Of a DNA stretch of 64,000 nucleotides, positions 17,293 through 27,262 are shown one piece after another. Under the pieces are notes generated by a model. That model was not told the DNA's origin. It ran no database searches and saw nothing but the letters and a program-made list of their open reading frames with translations. Both the position numbers and the translations under genes were made by a program. Position 1 is the stretch's first letter, and each line of letters starts with the position of its first letter. Source of the stretch: CAKZNE01 sp040222435 (lineage in GTDB: Bacteria > Bacteroidota > Bacteroidia > Flavobacteriales > Schleiferiaceae). The stretch is taken from the NCBI GenBank assembly GCA_965212245.1, contig OZ243107.1, forward strand, positions 3,286,001 to 3,350,000. The letters run 5' to 3'.

Positions 17293-18219
17293 ATGTACCT
17301 ATCCGGCTTACTTTCTGTTTTAACTCTTGTACTAGTATTCAGCAGTACAGCCCAGGCCCAAACGGTAACTGATATTGATGGCCACACCTATCCGGTAATA
17401 ATGATAGGAAACCAAAGCTGGATGGCTGAAAACCTGCGTACCACGCGATTTGCCAACGGAGATTCCATAGGGACTGAAATTGGTGCCACTAATAATGATA
17501 CCAATGCCATTTATCAATGGGCTTATAATGATGACACCAGCCTGGTAGTTGCCTACGGCCGTTTATACAGCTGGTATGCCGCTGTGGATCATCGAAATAT
17601 ATGTCCGGCCGGATGGCATGTACCCAGCCTGGCAGAGTGGGATACGCTACGGGTTTTTCTGGGGGGCGATAGCCTGGCCGGAAACATTCTTAAGGAAATC
17701 GGAACCACGCACTGGATAGCAACAGACGCCTCCGTAAATAATGCTTCTGGTTTTACGGGCCGCGGAAGTGGTTTCAGAGGTAATCAACAGGGTTACAGTG
17801 GTCTTAATGAAAGAGCTTTTTTCTGGAGCACCACCCAATTCGGAACAGGTAGTTTTGCACGGGGTCACGCTCTTAGCCTTACCGCTGCCAATGGCCACTT
17901 CTTTACCCAGGTAGCCGTAGGTAATTGCGGGGGTTGTATACGCTGTATTGAAGATCAGAAAGTAAGGCTTCACCCCGCTTTTCCAAACGATAAACTCAGG
18001 ATATACCCCAACCCCACTGAAGGCCTGATCTTTATAGATATACCGGACCATCAGGAGGTTACGGTATCGGTTGTTAATACACTGGGCCAAAGGGTGTACG
18101 ATAAAGAATTTGAAGAAAACACGCCCATAAGGTTGGATCTGCACCAAGCGCCCGGGGTATATCACCTGCTGATCCGTTCTTCAACGAATGTGATCCAGAG
18201 GTCCTTAATTATACGATAA
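17293..18219 (+). CDS. FISUMP-domain protein with T9SS sorting domain
   Basis: 308 residues: signal peptide ending AQAQ, then a FISUMP domain (Fibrobacter succinogenes major paralogous domain). Its hallmarks are DIDGHTYPVIMIGNQSWMAE, NLRTTRFANGD, YGRLYSWYAAVD, ICPAGWHVPSLAEWDTL and FWSTTQFGTGSF. The end of the domain carries CGGCIRCIED. The C-terminus beginning IYPNPTEGLIFIDIP is a T9SS type A sorting domain. Exported; FISUMP proteins are usually surface-associated, with no defined reaction. ATG 17293 is chosen because the nearby ATG at 17285 is out of frame. Confidence 0.88.
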   Translation: MYLSGLLSVLTLVLVFSSTAQAQTVTDIDGHTYPVIMIGNQSWMAENLRTTRFANGDSIGTEIGATNNDTNAIYQWAYNDDTSLVVAYGRLYSWYAAVDHRNICPAGWHVPSLAEWDTLRVFLGGDSLAGNILKEIGTTHWIATDASVNNASGFTGRGSGFRGNQQGYSGLNERAFFWSTTQFGTGSFARGHALSLTAANGHFFTQVAVGNCGGCIRCIEDQKVRLHPAFPNDKLRIYPNPTEGLIFIDIPDHQEVTVSVVNTLGQRVYDKEFEENTPIRLDLHQAPGVYHLLIRSSTNVIQRSLIIR

Positions 18220-18278
18220 GGGAACCACCAGCTGCTTATCTGTTTTGGAGTGTGTTATCGCTATGCTCATTAAGCGAC

Positions 18279-18525
18279 TCAATAGTCAAAAGCCTCCTGC
18301 CGGCCCACTACATTAAAAGAGGTGCGCAGGCTTTGCCCATCTTCATCTTCAATAAGAAGTTGGGTGCTGAATAGTGGGTTCCAATAAAACCAATTGACAA
18401 TGCTACGGAGCTATAAACCACTGGTAAAAGCATTGATATACTCCCGGTACGAGCTGTCAAAGACAGGAACAGTAGGAGAGCAAGACAAACCCCAGGAATA
18501 GTACTAAGTCAAAAGCTTTTTTCAT
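18279..18525 (-). pseudogene. Decayed lipoprotein gene
   Basis: The minus strand starts MKKAFDLVLFLGFVLLSYCS followed by CL and a stop: a clear lipoprotein signal peptide with an SYCS lipobox. Coding sense continues after a frameshift as DSSYREYINAFTSGL, then a stop, then SIVNWFYWNPLFSTQLLIED and EDGQSLRTSFNVVGRQEAFD-Y-stop. At least two lesions break the frame. It was a small lipoprotein of unknown family (about 75-80 residues in this remnant). It fills most of the 18220-18654 gap between the FISUMP gene and the peroxidase. Confidence 0.6.
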
Positions 18526-18654
18526 GGATAAGGATTTGGAAGGCTTAAAAATAAAATGAATTATATCAGAAGAGCAACCTTTTCCGTTAAAACACCATCT
18601 TACCTGATATTCAATTTATTATTAAATTTGAACCACCTGCTAAAACCCTTCCCT

Positions 18655-19779
18655 ATGAAAGCAAAAAAAATTGCCGTTGGCACTTCAGTATTAGTATGCT
18701 CTTTATTGGTAGTATACTCGTGCTCTAAAGACACGGCCTACAACACCAATTCGCGTACGCTGGATCTTTCAGAGGATTATCAGTACGATATGGGTAATGA
18801 TGAGATGGCTAAACTGGGCCGGGTGCTCTTTTACGACAAAACGCTTTCCGTAAATAATGCTGTGTCCTGCGGGTCATGCCACAAACAAGCTTTTGCGTTT
18901 TCCGATAACCGGGCCGGAAGCCGTGGTTTCGAAAACTTTGAAACGCCCCGAAATACACCTCCTATTCAAAATCTTGGTTTTTCCGGTTTCGTTACACTGG
19001 GTAGTATTTCTAATAATTCCAATATTGGTCAGGCCTTATTCTGGGATGGCCGCGAACGGATTCTTCAAAATATGGTAGTGCAGCCTATTTTCAACCACGT
19101 GGAAATGGGTGTCCGCAATACCAATGATCTGGTAAGTCGAGTAAAAGAACGCTCGTATTATCCCGAACTTTTCAAAGATGCCTTTCAGGATGAAAACGTA
19201 ACATTTGAGCGCATTTCTGAAGCCTTAATGGGCTTTGTCCAGAATATCCGCAGTCACAGTTCTCCTTTTGACCGCATGTTTATGAATGCATCCACCAATA
19301 AAAGCCTTTCTGCACGTGAGCAAAAAGGTATGGATCTTTTCTTCGGGAAATATGACTGCGGAAGTTGCCATCAGCTACACTCTCCCACCGGTTACAATTC
19401 CGGATTTGAAGAACCCAATTCCGAGCTTTTAAATATCGGTTTGGATGCCGTGTATACCGATAAAGGTTTAGGGGCTGTAACCGGTAATCCGGCCGATGAT
19501 GGAAAATTCAGAATACCCAACCTTCGTAATGTAGCCCTTACTGCTCCTTATATGCACGATGGACGTTTTGGTACACTGGAAGAAGTGCTGGATCACTACA
19601 GCACCGGTATAGAGAATAATACTAACCTGGACCAAAAGCTAAGAGATCCCTCCGGCAAACCGCTGGTACTTAACATCAGTAAAGAGGATAAGCAGCAGAT
19701 TATTGCTTTTCTGCATGCCTTAACCGATAACCAGATGATCACTGATCCGCGTTTTTCCGATCCTTTCAAAAAATACTAA
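18655..19779 (+). CDS. Di-heme cytochrome c peroxidase (MauG/CcpA family), lipoprotein
   Basis: 374 residues from ATG 18655, chosen because it opens a lipoprotein signal (KKIAVGTSVLVCSLLVVYSC); the longer frame to 18556 is unlikely. Two c-type heme sites are present: SCGSCHKQAFAFSD around residue 75 and DCGSCHQLHSP around 240. Family motifs TPPIQNLGF, FWDGRER, NHVEMG, FRIPNLRNVALTAPYMHDGR and TLEEVLDHY are all present. Such periplasmic enzymes reduce hydrogen peroxide with electrons from small cytochromes, or act in MauG-like oxidations. The barrel gene at 19795 follows after 15 bases and may be co-transcribed. Confidence 0.93.
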   Translation: MKAKKIAVGTSVLVCSLLVVYSCSKDTAYNTNSRTLDLSEDYQYDMGNDEMAKLGRVLFYDKTLSVNNAVSCGSCHKQAFAFSDNRAGSRGFENFETPRNTPPIQNLGFSGFVTLGSISNNSNIGQALFWDGRERILQNMVVQPIFNHVEMGVRNTNDLVSRVKERSYYPELFKDAFQDENVTFERISEALMGFVQNIRSHSSPFDRMFMNASTNKSLSAREQKGMDLFFGKYDCGSCHQLHSPTGYNSGFEEPNSELLNIGLDAVYTDKGLGAVTGNPADDGKFRIPNLRNVALTAPYMHDGRFGTLEEVLDHYSTGIENNTNLDQKLRDPSGKPLVLNISKEDKQQIIAFLHALTDNQMITDPRFSDPFKKY

Positions 19780-19794
19780 ACCTTAGCCCTACTG

Positions 19795-20502
19795 ATGTTT
19801 CAAAAACTTATAGCCACCTTATGCGTAAGTTGTGTGGCACTGTCCATCGCTTTCGCACAGTTGACCTTTGATGAAAATGACCGTATCAGTCACCATGTTG
19901 GTTTCCAGGTAAACCCACTTTTAAAGCAGATCATTAATTTTGGCAATAGCCCTGAAATTGACAACCCTTTTCTGGTAAAATATGCAATACGCTTTAACCA
20001 GTCACGTTCCGAAATATTAATGGGTTTGGGGTATCGCTATACACAAACTTCCTCAGAAAATGATTTGAAATCCGACCTCTCTGACCTCTCGTTCCGGGTG
20101 GGTTATTCTAAAAAGTATATGCTGGGCAGCCGCTTTGAAGCGGGCCTTGGTTTAGACCTGGTGCTAAACGCCCAAAACAATCAGACCATTAATATACAGG
20201 CCTTTAATTCAGGCGTTCTGGACTCTACCCTAACCACCACCAAATCTATTTCCAGCAGTTATGGTTTAGGCCCCCAGTTTACCATTGCCTATTACATCTC
20301 TAACCGCATAAAAATAGGTACTGAGGCCACTTTTTATTTCCTCACAGGTGTGGATAAACTGAGTGTGAAACGTCAGAATTTCCGGGAAGACTTTTCTACC
20401 GGTCAATTAATTGAGACCAGCTCGTATGAAGAATCTGAAGCTAAGATCACTGATTTCAATCTGCAATTGCCGGTAGCTCTCTTTCTGACGGTGATTCTGT
20501 AA
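19795..20502 (+). CDS. Probable outer-membrane beta-barrel protein
   Basis: 235 residues with a signal peptide (LIATLCVSCVALSIAFAQ). Alternating strands such as RSEILMGLGYRYTQTS, RFEAGLGLDLVLNAQN and RIKIGTEATFYFLTGVD end in FNLQLPVALFLTVIL, a hydrophobic terminal strand as expected for an outer-membrane barrel. It starts 15 bases after the peroxidase stop. No specific family is recognised. Confidence 0.7.
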   Translation: MFQKLIATLCVSCVALSIAFAQLTFDENDRISHHVGFQVNPLLKQIINFGNSPEIDNPFLVKYAIRFNQSRSEILMGLGYRYTQTSSENDLKSDLSDLSFRVGYSKKYMLGSRFEAGLGLDLVLNAQNNQTINIQAFNSGVLDSTLTTTKSISSSYGLGPQFTIAYYISNRIKIGTEATFYFLTGVDKLSVKRQNFREDFSTGQLIETSSYEESEAKITDFNLQLPVALFLTVIL

Positions 20503-20581
20503 AAACTGTTCATTACCGGACAACCTTTAAGCTGTCGTTGGTGTCGTTTTAATATCTTCGGGATATAACTAAACCTATACC

Positions 20582-21478
20582 ATGGCAAAACTCAGCATAC
20601 AGCAACTTTCTAAAACCTACTCCAATGGCGTAAAGGCCCTGGATAACATCAACCTTGAAATCACAAACGGAATGTTTGGCCTGTTGGGTCCCAACGGGGC
20701 AGGCAAATCCACTCTCATGCGCACCCTCGCCTCCTTACAGGAAGCGGATAGCGGATCTGCTGTTCTGGATGACATTGATATATTGAAAGACCCGGTAAAC
20801 CTGCGTAAGGCATTGGGTTACCTTCCCCAGGAATTTGGCGTTTACCCACGCATTACCGCTCAGCAGTTATTGGAGCACATTGCCATTCTCAAAGGAATAA
20901 GCCAGCGAAAGGAGCGCAAAGAGCTGGTAGAATACCTGCTGCACAAAGTAAACCTCTACGATAAGCGGAATAAAAGTGTAAAAGGCTTTTCAGGTGGTAT
21001 GAAACAGCGGGTGGGTATTGCCCAGGCTCTCATTGGTGATCCGCGCCTGATCATAGTAGATGAACCTACTGCCGGACTGGACCCCGGGGAACGGAACCGC
21101 TTTCACAACCTGCTGGCTGATGTGGGCCAGGAGGTTATTGTTATTCTTTCTACTCATATTGTAGATGATGTACGGGAACTCTGTACTGAAATGGCTATTA
21201 TGAACCTTGGGAAAATAGTATACAAAGGTTCCCCGCTAACCGCTATGGATAACATTCGCGGTATGGTATGGCAAAAAACCATTGAACGCAGTGAGCTGGA
21301 ACATTATCAGAATGACTATGTGATCATTTCTGAAAAAATGGTGGCCGGTAAACCGATCATCCATATATGGAGTGAAAAGGACCCTGCCCATGGTTTTACC
21401 AGGGTTGAGCCCAACCTTGAGGACGTTTTCTTCAGCCAGATCCACCATTCGGGTGCCACCCTTAACCCTGTAAACTAA
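20582..21478 (+). CDS. ABC transporter ATP-binding protein
   Basis: 298 residues. The nucleotide-binding domain has Walker A GLLGPNGAGKSTLM, Q-loop LPQEFG, signature GFSGGMKQRVG, Walker B LIIVDEPTAGLDPG and switch STHIVDD. A C-terminal extension of about 70 residues follows. It ends six bases before the membrane/peptidase gene at 21485, so the two encode one ABC-2-type export or membrane-remodelling complex. The substrate is unknown. Confidence 0.95.
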   Translation: MAKLSIQQLSKTYSNGVKALDNINLEITNGMFGLLGPNGAGKSTLMRTLASLQEADSGSAVLDDIDILKDPVNLRKALGYLPQEFGVYPRITAQQLLEHIAILKGISQRKERKELVEYLLHKVNLYDKRNKSVKGFSGGMKQRVGIAQALIGDPRLIIVDEPTAGLDPGERNRFHNLLADVGQEVIVILSTHIVDDVRELCTEMAIMNLGKIVYKGSPLTAMDNIRGMVWQKTIERSELEHYQNDYVIISEKMVAGKPIIHIWSEKDPAHGFTRVEPNLEDVFFSQIHHSGATLNPVN

Positions 21479-21484
21479 ACCATC

Positions 21485-24400
21485 ATGTTCAGAGAATTTT
21501 TCGTTCGCGAAATACGCGGGGCGCTGGGACGGCCTATGATCTATATCTTCTTCCTGATTTACGCACTGATTGTTTTTGGGGCGGTTGCCAGTGATAACGT
21601 TATTATTGGCGGAGCCGTAGGCAATGTTTATAAGAACGCACCACACACCCTCACCAACTTTGTAGTCATCCTCTCCATTTTCGGATTACTGTTTGCAGCG
21701 GCCTTCTGCAACAATGCTGCTCTGCGTGATTACAACAATCAGTTCCATGAAATTCTGTTCAGCACACCTTTAAGCCGTTCCGGTTATTTTCTGGGCCGTT
21801 TCCTGGGCGCTTTTATTTTATCAGCCATTCCTATGCTGGGTATTTATTTTGGCATGACGCTGGCTTCGGTAATGGCTCCGCCATTGGGCTGGCTTGATGC
21901 AGACCGCCTGGGGCCCATCCCCTGGGATAGCATGATGAGTAGCTTTATGGTATTTGTGCTTCCCAATATGTTTTTTGGAAGTGCTATTATCTTTTGGCTG
22001 GCTCATCGTTTCCGCAGCACCGTGATCTCTTTTGTAGCCGTGCTTATGATCATTGTAGGCTACCTGGTTTCAGGCACTCTGTTGTCTGATGTGGATAATG
22101 AAACTATAGCTGCCCTTACTGACCCTTTCGGAATCCGAACCTATGATGTGTATTCCAAGTACTTTACCCCTTTTGAAAAGAATACCGTAAGTCCTGGTTA
22201 TACCGGCCTTATTCTTCAAAACCGCCTGATATGGATTGGTCTTGCCCTGGTAGTAAGTATCCTCTCGTTCCTCACCTTCAGCACCCGGGTTAAAAAAAGC
22301 CGCATACGCAAGTCTAAAGGAGAACTTGAAAACCTGAAACAGGTTCCTCTTATTAAGGTTAAGGAAAAGATAAATCCGGTTTTTAATTTCAAAACCAGCT
22401 ATTTACAGTTCTGGAGCTTTTTTAAAACAGCTTTGAGCAGTATGGTCCAAAGCACCCTGTTCCGTATACTTTTCATCTTTTGTGCTATCATTATTATCTC
22501 TGAAATGGTAGCGGGTTTTGAGTACTATGGGTTGCAGTCCTATCCGGTTACCTATGATATGGCAGATATGATTTCCGGTTCATCCGGTATTTTTGTTATG
22601 ATCATACTGGTATTCTTCAGTGGCGAGTTAGTTTGGCGCGACCGGATGAATCACCTGGATGAAGTGGTCAACTCCACACCACATCATTCCTTTTCATCGC
22701 TGGCGGCCAAAACACTTTCCCTTGTTTCACTAGCGGTAATATTTCACCTCTTTTTTATAGTATTGGCTGTTTTATACCAGCTTATTAAAGGCTATACAGC
22801 CATTGAATTATCGGTATACTTTGGTGATCTTGTTCTGGATGTTTTACCCGGGCTGATTACCTATAGCTGTCTCTTCATATTCTTGCAGGTAATTACCAAC
22901 AATCGTTATCTCGGTTACTTTGTAGCGGTATTATTCCTTTTTATGCTTGATTTTATTTGGATAGCCATGGATGTGAGTACTAACATGCTCAGTTTTAACG
23001 GAGGCCCCAGTCTTTTTTATTCAGATATGAATGGTTTTGGTCCCGGGCTTACCGGAGCGCTTTGGTTCAGTATGTATTGGGTACTCTTTGCGGTACTCTT
23101 GTTACTGGCCTCAGGTTTATTCATGAACCGGAATGTGGTGAATAGCTTTCGCGAACGCCTGAGCCAGGCTGGTAAAGTCTTTAAGGGCAACTACCTTACT
23201 GCTACCCTTGTGGTTTTACTGATCTGGCTGGGTACGGCCGGTTTTGTGTATTACAACACATTGGTTTTAAATGATTTTAAAACCTCTGACCAATGGGAAC
23301 AACTGCGGGTAGACTATGAGAAAGAATATAAACAGTATGAGAATTACCCCCTGCCCAAAATAACCGCAGTAAACTACTTCATTGATGTGTTTCCAGATAA
23401 GAGAGATCTCCATGTAAGAGCAGAGATCCGGATGAAAAATAAAACCGGGAAGCCCATTGATTCCTTATTTTTTAATGTATCTGATGATTGGGAAGTCGAA
23501 CTTCAAATTCCCGGGGCACAGCAGGTTATGAATGATGAAGAACTGGGTTTCCTGATCTATGAACTGGAAAAACCGCTGGACACCAATGCTGTGCTCTCGA
23601 TGGAGGTAACTTCCAACTACATTAGCAAAGGGTTTGAAAACACAGCCGGCAACCGTTCTATTATTGCCAACGGGACTTTTGTGAATAACACCCAGATATT
23701 ACCATCCCTGGGATACCAGGAAAGTCAGGAACTGCTGGACAGAAATGACCGAAAGAAATATGACCTTGAACCAAAGAAAAGGATTCCTGAGCTGCAAGAG
23801 AATTGCACCGACCTGTGTATGATCAATTACCTGTCAGACGGTATTTCTGATTGGGTGGATGTAGAAACGGTGATCTCCACCAGTTCCGATCAAATGGCTA
23901 TTGCTCCGGGCCGGTTGGTAAAAGAGTGGCAGGAAAACAACCGGAATTATTATCAATATAAAGTAGATCAGCCTTCGCAAAACTTTTACTCCTTTATGTC
24001 TGCCCGCTACAAAGTGGCCAAACGCAATTGGAAAGGTATCAGCCTGGAAGTGTATTACGATAAAAAGCATCCCTATAATGTAGAGATGATGCTGGATGCG
24101 ATTCAAAAAGCACTGGAGTATTATACCGAAAACTTCGGGCCTTACTACCATAAGCAGGCGCGTATTATAGAATTTCCACGTTACCAGGGTTTTGCCCAGG
24201 CTTTCCCCGGTACTATGCCTTATTCAGAATCGCTTGGTTTTATTGCCAACCTGGAAGGTGAAGACGATAATAATATTGTAGATGCCGTAATAGCGCATGA
24301 AATGGCGCACCAATGGTGGGCACACCAGGAAATACCCGCCAAAATGCAGGGTGGAACCATGTTGACGGAAAGTTTCTCTGAATATTCCTCCCTTATGGTT

Positions 24401-25075
24401 ATGAAACAGGAAGAAGACGATATGCACATGAAAGATTTTCTGAAGTACAACTTTGATCGCTACCTGGGCGGACGGAGCTCTGAGCGAATTAAGGAGGTGC
24501 CACTTTATAAAGTGGAAAACCAGGGCTATATCCACTACGGAAAAGGCAGCCTCATTCTTTATGCCTTGCAAGATTATATTGGTGAAGATTCAGTAAACGC
24601 TGCTCTGCAGCATTTCCTTGAAGAGTACCGCTATGCAGAGCCCCCCTATCCTACTTCACCAGACTTTCTAAAGCACCTGGAACCACGTGTTCCGGATAGC
24701 CTGCAATACCTGGTAGAAGATTGGTTCAGAAAGATCACACTCTACGATTTCCGGTTGAAAGAAGCTATAATGAGAAAACTGCCGGACGGACGCTTTGCCG
24801 TGGATATGGATATTGAAGCGACCAAGATATACGCGGATACCATAGGCAATGAAAAGCGTCTTGTTCCCAGTGATTGGGTGGATATAGGGCTCTATGCAGA
24901 TGGTGACGAAAAAGAACTGCTAACTGTAAAGCGGGTTAAGTTTGATGCTGAAAAGCTGAAATTCACTTTAATAAGTGACAAAAAACCTGTGAAAGCTGCC
25001 ATAGACCCCCGCAGATTATTAATGGAACGTGTGGTTGATGATAATACTAAAAAAGTAGATGAGGCGGAGTCCTGA
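21485..25075 (+). CDS. ABC-2 permease fused to M1-family aminopeptidase
   Basis: 1196 residues. The N-terminal half (about 1-590) holds two sets of six transmembrane helices typical of ABC-2 permeases. After the last helix (LTATLVVLLIWLGTAGFVYY) the C-terminal half is an M1 metallopeptidase facing the periplasm: zinc motif VIAHEMAHQWWAHQ, the third ligand in TESFSEYSS about 20 residues on, and HYGKGSLILYAL carrying the catalytic tyrosine. The GAMEN exopeptidase motif is not clear; AFPGTMPYSES stands at its place. The fusion is a known Bacteroidota arrangement, but its substrate is not established. Partner of the ATPase at 20582. Confidence 0.93.
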   Translation: MFREFFVREIRGALGRPMIYIFFLIYALIVFGAVASDNVIIGGAVGNVYKNAPHTLTNFVVILSIFGLLFAAAFCNNAALRDYNNQFHEILFSTPLSRSGYFLGRFLGAFILSAIPMLGIYFGMTLASVMAPPLGWLDADRLGPIPWDSMMSSFMVFVLPNMFFGSAIIFWLAHRFRSTVISFVAVLMIIVGYLVSGTLLSDVDNETIAALTDPFGIRTYDVYSKYFTPFEKNTVSPGYTGLILQNRLIWIGLALVVSILSFLTFSTRVKKSRIRKSKGELENLKQVPLIKVKEKINPVFNFKTSYLQFWSFFKTALSSMVQSTLFRILFIFCAIIIISEMVAGFEYYGLQSYPVTYDMADMISGSSGIFVMIILVFFSGELVWRDRMNHLDEVVNSTPHHSFSSLAAKTLSLVSLAVIFHLFFIVLAVLYQLIKGYTAIELSVYFGDLVLDVLPGLITYSCLFIFLQVITNNRYLGYFVAVLFLFMLDFIWIAMDVSTNMLSFNGGPSLFYSDMNGFGPGLTGALWFSMYWVLFAVLLLLASGLFMNRNVVNSFRERLSQAGKVFKGNYLTATLVVLLIWLGTAGFVYYNTLVLNDFKTSDQWEQLRVDYEKEYKQYENYPLPKITAVNYFIDVFPDKRDLHVRAEIRMKNKTGKPIDSLFFNVSDDWEVELQIPGAQQVMNDEELGFLIYELEKPLDTNAVLSMEVTSNYISKGFENTAGNRSIIANGTFVNNTQILPSLGYQESQELLDRNDRKKYDLEPKKRIPELQENCTDLCMINYLSDGISDWVDVETVISTSSDQMAIAPGRLVKEWQENNRNYYQYKVDQPSQNFYSFMSARYKVAKRNWKGISLEVYYDKKHPYNVEMMLDAIQKALEYYTENFGPYYHKQARIIEFPRYQGFAQAFPGTMPYSESLGFIANLEGEDDNNIVDAVIAHEMAHQWWAHQEIPAKMQGGTMLTESFSEYSSLMVMKQEEDDMHMKDFLKYNFDRYLGGRSSERIKEVPLYKVENQGYIHYGKGSLILYALQDYIGEDSVNAALQHFLEEYRYAEPPYPTSPDFLKHLEPRVPDSLQYLVEDWFRKITLYDFRLKEAIMRKLPDGRFAVDMDIEATKIYADTIGNEKRLVPSDWVDIGLYADGDEKELLTVKRVKFDAEKLKFTLISDKKPVKAAIDPRRLLMERVVDDNTKKVDEAES

Positions 25076-25116
25076 CGTTTTCAAATGCCTTAAACCACTC
25101 CTTATTAAAAGAAAAA

Positions 25117-25145
25117 AGCTCACCGGTGAGGTGAGCTCTTTCTTT
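25117..25145 (+). terminator. Intrinsic terminator after the ABC operon
   Basis: 8-bp stem AGCTCACC/GGTGAGCT with loop GGTGA, followed by CTTTCTTT. The remaining gap to 25412 contains nothing further that I can support. Confidence 0.75.
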
Positions 25146-25412
25146 GCATAACCAGGCAAAAGGTTTGGTTGTATCCAGACTTATTAAGGTCTTTAAAATC
25201 TTAATCCGATACCGTCAAAGGCCCTTTACTTTCGGAGTTTTAAAGTTCAATAAATCCATTGGCTTTGTTCACACCTGCGCTAAATAATCCCTGCCGTTCA
25301 ATCAAAAATAGGGTACACTCATTCTGATCGGCCTCATATTTTGTTCTTCATTCGCCTTTCCGGCTCCCTTTTTTGAACTACTTGAACTATATTGCATGGG
25401 AAAGCCAAACCC

Positions 25413-26306
25413 ATGAACAACCGAACCAAACACATCATAGCGGCTATAGTTATTGCACTTCTGATTGCCGCATCTTTTTTAAACTTCCTTTATAAGGACG
25501 CTCTTAATTTTCAGAATAAAGCTTCAGAGGAAATATTAGGCAGTGTAGCCGTGCTGTCTGAAATAGAAAGCCTTACCATACCTCTTGCCGAAAGCATTCC
25601 GGTGGTGAAAGATTGGGCACACACTTATGAAGATGATTTTAATAAGCTTTTAAATTACCTGGATTTCTCCAGTCTGCTGATCCTGATTCAACTTACGCTT
25701 TTAAAATTAAGCCAATGGATGGTTTTTAAATGGGCCATGGTAGTCCTGTTTGCCGGGCTTTGGATTCCTGCTTTTCGGTCTGTAAGCCTTAAGTTACTCA
25801 TACTGGCTCTTATGATCTCTCCCGGACTTAGTATATATACCTATACTATGCAGGGCGTGGTAAAAACCATGAATATGAATTTGGGTAGCGAACTTCATAA
25901 AAGCCTTTCTGCTACTAAGGATTCCATAACTGCACAGAAAAAAATGCACCAAAGTAAACTGGATAGCCTAGAGAGCCAGCAAAAGGCTAAACATAGTGGC
26001 CATCTTACATTTGGTGAACGTATTGAAGACGGTGTACTCAAAGCTTCCTACAAAGTAGAAGATGAAGTAGCTAAAATTGGCCGCGATTTTTTAGACATTC
26101 TTCATTTTGCCAGCCAGAAGGCTGTACAAATAGCTATTTCGGGCCTGGTCAATATTTTAATCATATTCGGTTTAATGCCTTTGCTGTTCTGGTATGTGTT
26201 CAGCATTTTCCTTAAACGATTATTTGGCTATGGACAACCCCTGCAAATCATCCGGCAAAAAGAACAAGAAGTAAAAAGTATAACCACAAACCCTGAAAAA
26301 TCCTGA
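25413..26306 (+). CDS. Membrane protein with central coiled coil, unknown function
   Basis: 297 residues from ATG 25413; the upstream ATG at 25392 adds seven polar residues. One helix at the N-terminus (HIIAAIVIALLIAASFLNFL), three in the middle (about residues 90-160), a charged coiled-coil (KDSITAQKKMHQSKLDSLES), then a final long hydrophobic pair (ISGLVNILIIFGLMPLLFWY). No known domain recognised. The lysozyme gene at 26312 follows after five bases, so the two are probably co-transcribed. Confidence 0.7.
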   Translation: MNNRTKHIIAAIVIALLIAASFLNFLYKDALNFQNKASEEILGSVAVLSEIESLTIPLAESIPVVKDWAHTYEDDFNKLLNYLDFSSLLILIQLTLLKLSQWMVFKWAMVVLFAGLWIPAFRSVSLKLLILALMISPGLSIYTYTMQGVVKTMNMNLGSELHKSLSATKDSITAQKKMHQSKLDSLESQQKAKHSGHLTFGERIEDGVLKASYKVEDEVAKIGRDFLDILHFASQKAVQIAISGLVNILIIFGLMPLLFWYVFSIFLKRLFGYGQPLQIIRQKEQEVKSITTNPEKS

Positions 26307-26311
26307 CCATT

Positions 26312-27079
26312 ATGAAATTGAAACACTTTTGTTTTTCTGCTACTATCCTTGTGATGGCCTGCAACAACCCTTCAACCAGTGATCAAGCGCAAACTAAAGA
26401 CACGGCTTTGCCTAAAGCTAAAGTAACTGAAACTAAACCGGTAGAACCACCCAAACCTCAAGGACCGGTATTGGGGATTGATGTGTCTCACTTTCAGGGA
26501 GATATAAACTGGAAGGAAATTAAAGACGCTAAACTTTTATTCGCTTATGACAAAGCTACCCAGGGTGAAGGCTACCGCGATCCTGATTATGCGCAAAACC
26601 GTGAAGGGGCACATGCAGTTGGATTGTCACACGGTGCCTACCATTTTTATGTAGCTGGTGATGATCCTGCAAAGCAAGCCAATAATTTTCTGGCGGTAGT
26701 AGATTATGCCAGTGATGATATGCCCCCGGTATTAGACCTTGAGCAGGGAGGTATGAAAAAAGGTATCAACGCCCAAACCTATCAGCAAAATGTTTTAAAA
26801 TGGTTAAACCTGGTTGAAACCAAACTAAATATTCGTCCTATAATATATACCAACCATCCTTTTGGCAACGAATACCTCGATCATCCGGATTTTGCCAAAT
26901 ATGATCTTTGGATTGCCGAGTATGAAGTTGATACTCCAAAAATCCCCAATGCCTGGAAAGAAGAAGGCTGGCTGATTTGGCAACGCAGTGAACGTGGTAA
27001 AGTAGAAGGTGCAGTAGGTAATGTGGACCATGACCTCTATAACCCAAAGGCTGATTTTATAAAGGCTGATAGAGAATAA
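26312..27079 (+). CDS. GH25 lysozyme, lipoprotein
   Basis: 255 residues. A lipoprotein signal (FCFSATILVMACNNPS) and a Pro/Lys/Thr linker precede a GH25 muramidase domain. Its motifs are GIDVSHFQGDINW, DKATQGEGYRDPDY, GAYHFYVAGDDP, VLDLEQGG (catalytic Asp and Glu), RPIIYTNHPFG and DLWIAEYEVDTP. It cleaves the beta-1,4 bond between MurNAc and GlcNAc. The membrane anchor suggests a periplasmic cell-wall role rather than secretion. Second gene of a pair with the membrane protein at 25413. Confidence 0.93.
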   Translation: MKLKHFCFSATILVMACNNPSTSDQAQTKDTALPKAKVTETKPVEPPKPQGPVLGIDVSHFQGDINWKEIKDAKLLFAYDKATQGEGYRDPDYAQNREGAHAVGLSHGAYHFYVAGDDPAKQANNFLAVVDYASDDMPPVLDLEQGGMKKGINAQTYQQNVLKWLNLVETKLNIRPIIYTNHPFGNEYLDHPDFAKYDLWIAEYEVDTPKIPNAWKEEGWLIWQRSERGKVEGAVGNVDHDLYNPKADFIKADRE

Positions 27080-27262
27080 TTACCAATGCTACTGTTCACC
27101 TGAGAATCTCTGAAGTTCCCTTGAATTTGCTATTTCAATGCGGTTTTCATCGCCATGAGTTAATGATTTAAAAAAATACTAGTCAAACCATTGACGAGTA
27201 TAGCCTTCTGGCTTTACTGTACTTATCAGGCTCTGACTGGCTCTATATCATATCTTAGCCTT

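Noticed and set aside
25248..25356. Minus-strand 36-codon frame (ends ANGFIEL)
   Set aside because: Reads slightly like coding sequence but has no start codon, is short enough for chance, and matches nothing I know.
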